DNA of 37,749 bases from PALSA-1006 sp036171275 (GTDB lineage: Bacteria; Pseudomonadota; Gammaproteobacteria; Burkholderiales; Gallionellaceae), in the NCBI GenBank assembly GCA_036171275.1, contig JAVHQT010000062.1:1-37749 (forward strand), given 5' to 3'. The position numbers and the translations under genes were made by a program. The notes beneath the pieces were generated by a model that was not told the DNA's origin, did no database searches, and worked only from the letters and a program-made list of their open reading frames with translations. This document shows, in pieces, positions 35,361 through 37,749 of the stretch (positions are counted from its first letter, which is position 1; each line of letters begins with the position of its first letter).

Positions 35361-35522
35361 GCACTGAATCATTCGTCATCCCCGCGAAGGCGGGGAACTA
35401 GCCATTTTAACGCATAGAATACGCTTTTTTGTGCGGTCATCCCCGCGAAGGCGGGGAACTAGCTCTTTGATTTACATGGGTTCCAACCTGCGCGGGAACG
35501 ACGAAACAGAATTATTCAGTGC
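35361..35522. repeat. MITE-like element with two 28-bp CRISPR-like repeats
   Basis: Outer ends GCACTGAATCATTCGTC and GACGAA...ATTATTCAGTGC are inverted repeats of one another and resemble the ends of copies A and B. Inside are two exact 28-bp repeats (35375-35402 and 35436-35463) built on the hairpin CCCCGC-GAAG-GCGGGG, 33 bp apart, plus a decayed third hairpin (CCAACCTGCGCGGGAACG) near 35483-35500. No cas gene is nearby. I treat it as an insertion-type repeat, not an array. Confidence 0.6.
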
Positions 35523-35717
35523 CGCCTTAAAAGGCAGTTTGGCTTTAAAATATTTTCAAAATATCCAATTAAAACAACAAGTTATGCGAAGCGTTAAATT
35601 GTTTTGCAGGGCGGTAGCGTGCCCAAAGTTGCGCGTAATCCTGCCTCGCATTCATCGTTTCGTAGTGACACCATGCTTCGTAACTTTGCAAATCTATTCG
35701 GAAAAGACTAACGCGGT
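35523..35717. other. Gap upstream of the DUF1016 gene
   Basis: No gene is supported here. A 96-codon plus-strand ORF (35431-35721) crosses the repeat element and lacks any family resemblance. A loose inverted pair, GTTATGCGAAGC and GCTTCGTAAC, occurs between 35580 and 35690 and has no assigned role. Confidence 0.35.
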
Positions 35718-36752
35718 ATGAGCGAACTAAACAAAACCATCGGCTATGGAACCCTGCTGACTGAACTTAAGTCACGCATCCACAGCGCGCAATATGCCGC
35801 GCTGCGAGCCGTCAATAAAGCGCTTATCGCCCTTTATTGGGACATAGGCCAATTGATTGAGGAGCGCCAGACAGCAGAAGGCTGGGGCAAGGCTATTGTG
35901 GAACGACTCTCCGCCGACCTGCGCGCAGAGTTTGGCGAAAAGAGCGGATTTTCAGTGCAGAATCTTTGGTACATGCGAAAGTTTTACCGTGAATATAAAG
36001 AGTTATCAAATCTCCAGCCATTGGCTGGAGAAATAGCTTGGACCAAAAACACCCTCATTCTTGATCGCTGCCCCAACCCCTTGCAGCGCGAATTTTATCT
36101 GCGAGCCACCGCACGCTTTGGTTGGACGCGCCGTGTGCTAGACCATCAAATAGACAACCAAACCTACGAAAAATACCTGCTTAACCAAACCAGCTTTGAT
36201 GCAGCGTTACCACACGCTATCGCCGCACAAGCCAAACTCGCCGTCAAAGATCATTACACTTTCGACTTTCTCGAGCTAGCCGATGAACACGAAGAGCGAG
36301 AACTCGAAACCGCACTGATCGCCAACGTACAGCGATTCCTCAGCAAAATGGGGCCGCACTTCACCTTTGTGGGCAGCCAATACCGTCTGACCGTGGAAGG
36401 TAACGACTATCATATCGACTTACTGCTCTACCACCGCGCCCTAAAAAGTCTAGTCGCAATCGAGCTCAAAATCGGCGAATTTCAACCAGAACACAAAGGC
36501 AAAATGGAGTTTTATCTTGTCGCACTCAACGAAGAAGTCAAACTGCCCGATGAAAACGATGCCATCGGCATCATCATCTGCAAGAGCAAGAAAAAAACCG
36601 TGGTTGAATACGCACTAAAGAATGCCACCCAGCCCATCGGCATCGCCACGTATAGCCTCACATCGCATCTGCCGGCAGCCTATCAGCACCTGCTGCCGAG
36701 CGAGGAAGAAATTCGGGATCGGTTGCAGGAATGGGCAGGGCAAGAAGAATGA
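35718..36752 (+). CDS. DUF1016 (YhcG-like) PD-(D/E)XK nuclease
   Basis: A 344-residue protein of the DUF1016/YhcG family. The N-terminal domain contains YGTLLTELKSRIHSAQYAALR, ALYWDIGQLIEERQ, WGKAIVERLSADLRAEF and GFSVQNLWYMRKFYREY. The C-terminal nuclease fold has DYHIDLLLYHRALKSLVAIELKIGEF, giving the D...ELK catalytic signature, followed by HKGKMEFYLVALNEEV. Family members occur alone or beside restriction systems. Here no methylase or restriction partner adjoins it. It looks like accessory DNA, flanked by repeats on the left and an oddly composed gene on the right. Confidence 0.9.
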   Translation: MSELNKTIGYGTLLTELKSRIHSAQYAALRAVNKALIALYWDIGQLIEERQTAEGWGKAIVERLSADLRAEFGEKSGFSVQNLWYMRKFYREYKELSNLQPLAGEIAWTKNTLILDRCPNPLQREFYLRATARFGWTRRVLDHQIDNQTYEKYLLNQTSFDAALPHAIAAQAKLAVKDHYTFDFLELADEHEERELETALIANVQRFLSKMGPHFTFVGSQYRLTVEGNDYHIDLLLYHRALKSLVAIELKIGEFQPEHKGKMEFYLVALNEEVKLPDENDAIGIIICKSKKKTVVEYALKNATQPIGIATYSLTSHLPAAYQHLLPSEEEIRDRLQEWAGQEE

Positions 36753-36831
36753 ATATGGCAATCACGATGCAATCCAGCCTGCGCCCAATTGGCTATGTAA
36801 TCCCACCAAACACAAAGAAAAACCAACACCC

Positions 36832-37749
36832 ATGAAAATCGCCATCGCCGGAACCGGCTACGTCGGGCTCTCCAACGCCATCCTCCTCGCGCAACACAAC
36901 GAAGTGGTTGCGCTCGACATCATTCCCGAAAAAATCGAAATGCCGAATCGCAAGCAATCGCCCATCGAAGATGCCGAGATTGAAGATTTTCTTAAAAATA
37001 AACCGCTCAACTTTCGTGCCACGCTGGACAAAGTGGAAGCCTACACCGGTGCCGACTACGTCATCATCGCCACGCCCACCGACTACGACCCCGAGACCAA
37101 CTACTTCAACACCAAATCCATTGAAGCCGTCATCGCCGACGTCATCGCCATCAATCCCGAAGCGGTCATGGTCATCAAATCCACCGTCCCCGTAGGCTAC
37201 ACCGCCAAAATCCGCGCGCATTTCGCTGCTAAACTCTCCTCTCCCGTAAGCGGGGCAGGGGGAGCTGGCGTTTCAATCCCTCCCCTTCAAGCAAACCCGA
37301 TAGTCAACAGGGTTTCCCCTGTTACAGGGGTAGCTGGCGTTTCAATCCCTCCCCTTCAAGGGGAGGGCTGGGGTGGGGATGGGTTTCAACCCAACCTAAT
37401 CTTCTCCCCCGAATTCCTCCGCGAAGGCCGTGCGCTCTACGACAACCTGCACCCCTCGCGCATCGTCATCGGCGAACGCTCCAAGCGTGCCGAAATCTTC
37501 GCCAACCTCCTCAAACAAGGTGCAGTTAAACAAGACATCCCCACTTTATTTACCGACTCCACCGAAGCCGAAGCAGTCAAACTTTTTGCCAATACCTATT
37601 TGGCCATGCGCGTTGCCTACTTTAACGAATTAGACACTTACGCCGCCACACACGGACTGGATACCAAGCAAATCATTCAAGGCGTATGCCTCGATCCGCG
37701 CATCGGCGATCATTACAACAACCCCTCGTTTGGCTACGGCGGCTACTGC
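36832..37749 (+). CDS. ugd: UDP-glucose 6-dehydrogenase, 5' part, with in-frame insert
   Basis: Oxidises UDP-glucose to UDP-glucuronate for capsule and surface polysaccharides. The first 306 codons are present and the window ends inside the gene. The NAD site is MKIAIAGTGYVGLSNAILLA; then YVIIATPTDYDPETNYFNT, IKSTVPVGYTAKIR, FSPEFLREGRALYDNLHPSR, LFANTYLAMRVAYFNELD and the catalytic-Cys region NNPSFGYGGYC at the window end. Between AKIRAHFAAK and NLIFSPEF lies an insert of about 53 codons (37234-37392) absent from relatives. Codon third positions are strikingly C-rich compared with neighbours, suggesting transfer. Confidence 0.93.
   Translation, partial: MKIAIAGTGYVGLSNAILLAQHNEVVALDIIPEKIEMPNRKQSPIEDAEIEDFLKNKPLNFRATLDKVEAYTGADYVIIATPTDYDPETNYFNTKSIEAVIADVIAINPEAVMVIKSTVPVGYTAKIRAHFAAKLSSPVSGAGGAGVSIPPLQANPIVNRVSPVTGVAGVSIPPLQGEGWGGDGFQPNLIFSPEFLREGRALYDNLHPSRIVIGERSKRAEIFANLLKQGAVKQDIPTLFTDSTEAEAVKLFANTYLAMRVAYFNELDTYAATHGLDTKQIIQGVCLDPRIGDHYNNPSFGYGGYC
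37234..37392. repeat. In-frame palindromic repeat insert in ugd
   Basis: About 159 bp interrupt ugd without a stop or frameshift. It has two 29-bp direct repeats (37263-37291 and 37332-37360, period 69 bp or 23 codons) containing AGCTGGCGTTTCAATCCC. The second runs into the perfect palindrome CCCTCCCCTT-C-AAGGGGAGGG (37347-37367). The translation includes GVSIPPLQ twice and GEGWGGDG. It resembles intergenic G/C palindromic repeats and sits in a loop of the enzyme that is variable in relatives. Confidence 0.85.

Noticed and set aside
35375..35463. A minimal two-repeat CRISPR array
   Set aside because: Only two exact repeats, a third hairpin off-register, no cas genes, and enclosure by transposon-like ends; the motif also resembles common dispersed palindromes.
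35580..35690. Possible attC-like site (GTTATGC ... GTAAC)
   Set aside because: The inverted pair is weak, the core sites do not fit the consensus, and there is no integrase or gene cassette series nearby.
35431..35721. 96-codon ORF upstream of the DUF1016 gene
   Set aside because: Crosses the repeat element and has no protein family character.
36793..37221. Gly/Val/Asp-rich ORF antisense to ugd
   Set aside because: Low-complexity mirror of the C-ending codons of ugd; no independent support.

Overview
The window is about 37.7 kb of gammaproteobacterial chromosome. The lineage call rests on gene order: hfq-hflX-hflK-hflC-DUF2065-hisZ-purA and pilM-N-O-P-Q followed by aroK-aroB are both characteristic gammaproteobacterial neighbourhoods, and DUF1415, DUF2288, YqhA and class II PyrC fit. 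Base composition is moderate and slightly AT-leaning between genes. A free-living respiratory bacterium with a bc1 complex and type IV pili is suggested; the genus cannot be named from this sequence.

Layout. 1-145: a very GC-rich scrap of an amidohydrolase gene joined head-on to a cytochrome b gene that loses its C-terminus at the join, most likely a chimeric junction. 118-2148 (minus): cytochrome c, Rieske protein and cytochrome b of a bc1 complex. 2543-7208 (plus): rhlE, DUF1415, a YqhA-like membrane protein with a TlpA-like thioredoxin, and cysK. 7395-15863 (minus): DUF2288, hfq, hflX, hflK, hflC, DUF2065, hisZ, purA, a FecR-like protein and an HDOD protein. 15953-17588 (minus): pyrC and a gamma-type carbonic anhydrase. 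17634-19776 (minus): a type IV pilin-like gene followed by a broken remnant of a large restriction/methylase-like protein that carries a nested DUF559 nuclease cassette. 19860-23294 (minus): trkA-trkH and a thioredoxin-family protein. 23611-32381 (plus): rsmE, the pilMNOPQ operon, a fused aroK-aroB gene and dgt. 32629-37749 (plus): ubiH, a possible small ORF, a CgeB-like glycosyltransferase, an orphan DUF1016 nuclease and the 5' part of a UDP-glucose dehydrogenase gene.

The housekeeping parts are ordinary. The unusual layer is repetitive DNA. Two coding sequences carry palindromic repeat DNA inserted in frame at both ends. One is the DUF559 cassette, a nuclease domain without its own start codon, flanked by inverted repeats of about 50 bp. 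The other is an insert of about 53 codons in a surface-loop position of UDP-glucose dehydrogenase. Both share CCCCTTC...GAAGGGG-type hairpins, so they may belong to one family of coding-tolerant selfish elements. At least four degenerate elements of about 120-225 bp sit in intergenic gaps (near 4445, 10325, 23340 and 32383). A fifth element at 35361-35522 has similar ends (GCACTGAAT...) but a different core, made of two 28-bp CRISPR-like repeats.

Functional links: PilM/N/O/P form the inner-membrane alignment complex that connects to the PilQ secretin, and the pilin-like gene may supply a subunit. HflK/HflC regulate FtsH. TrkA gates TrkH. AroK-AroB supply two shikimate-pathway steps.
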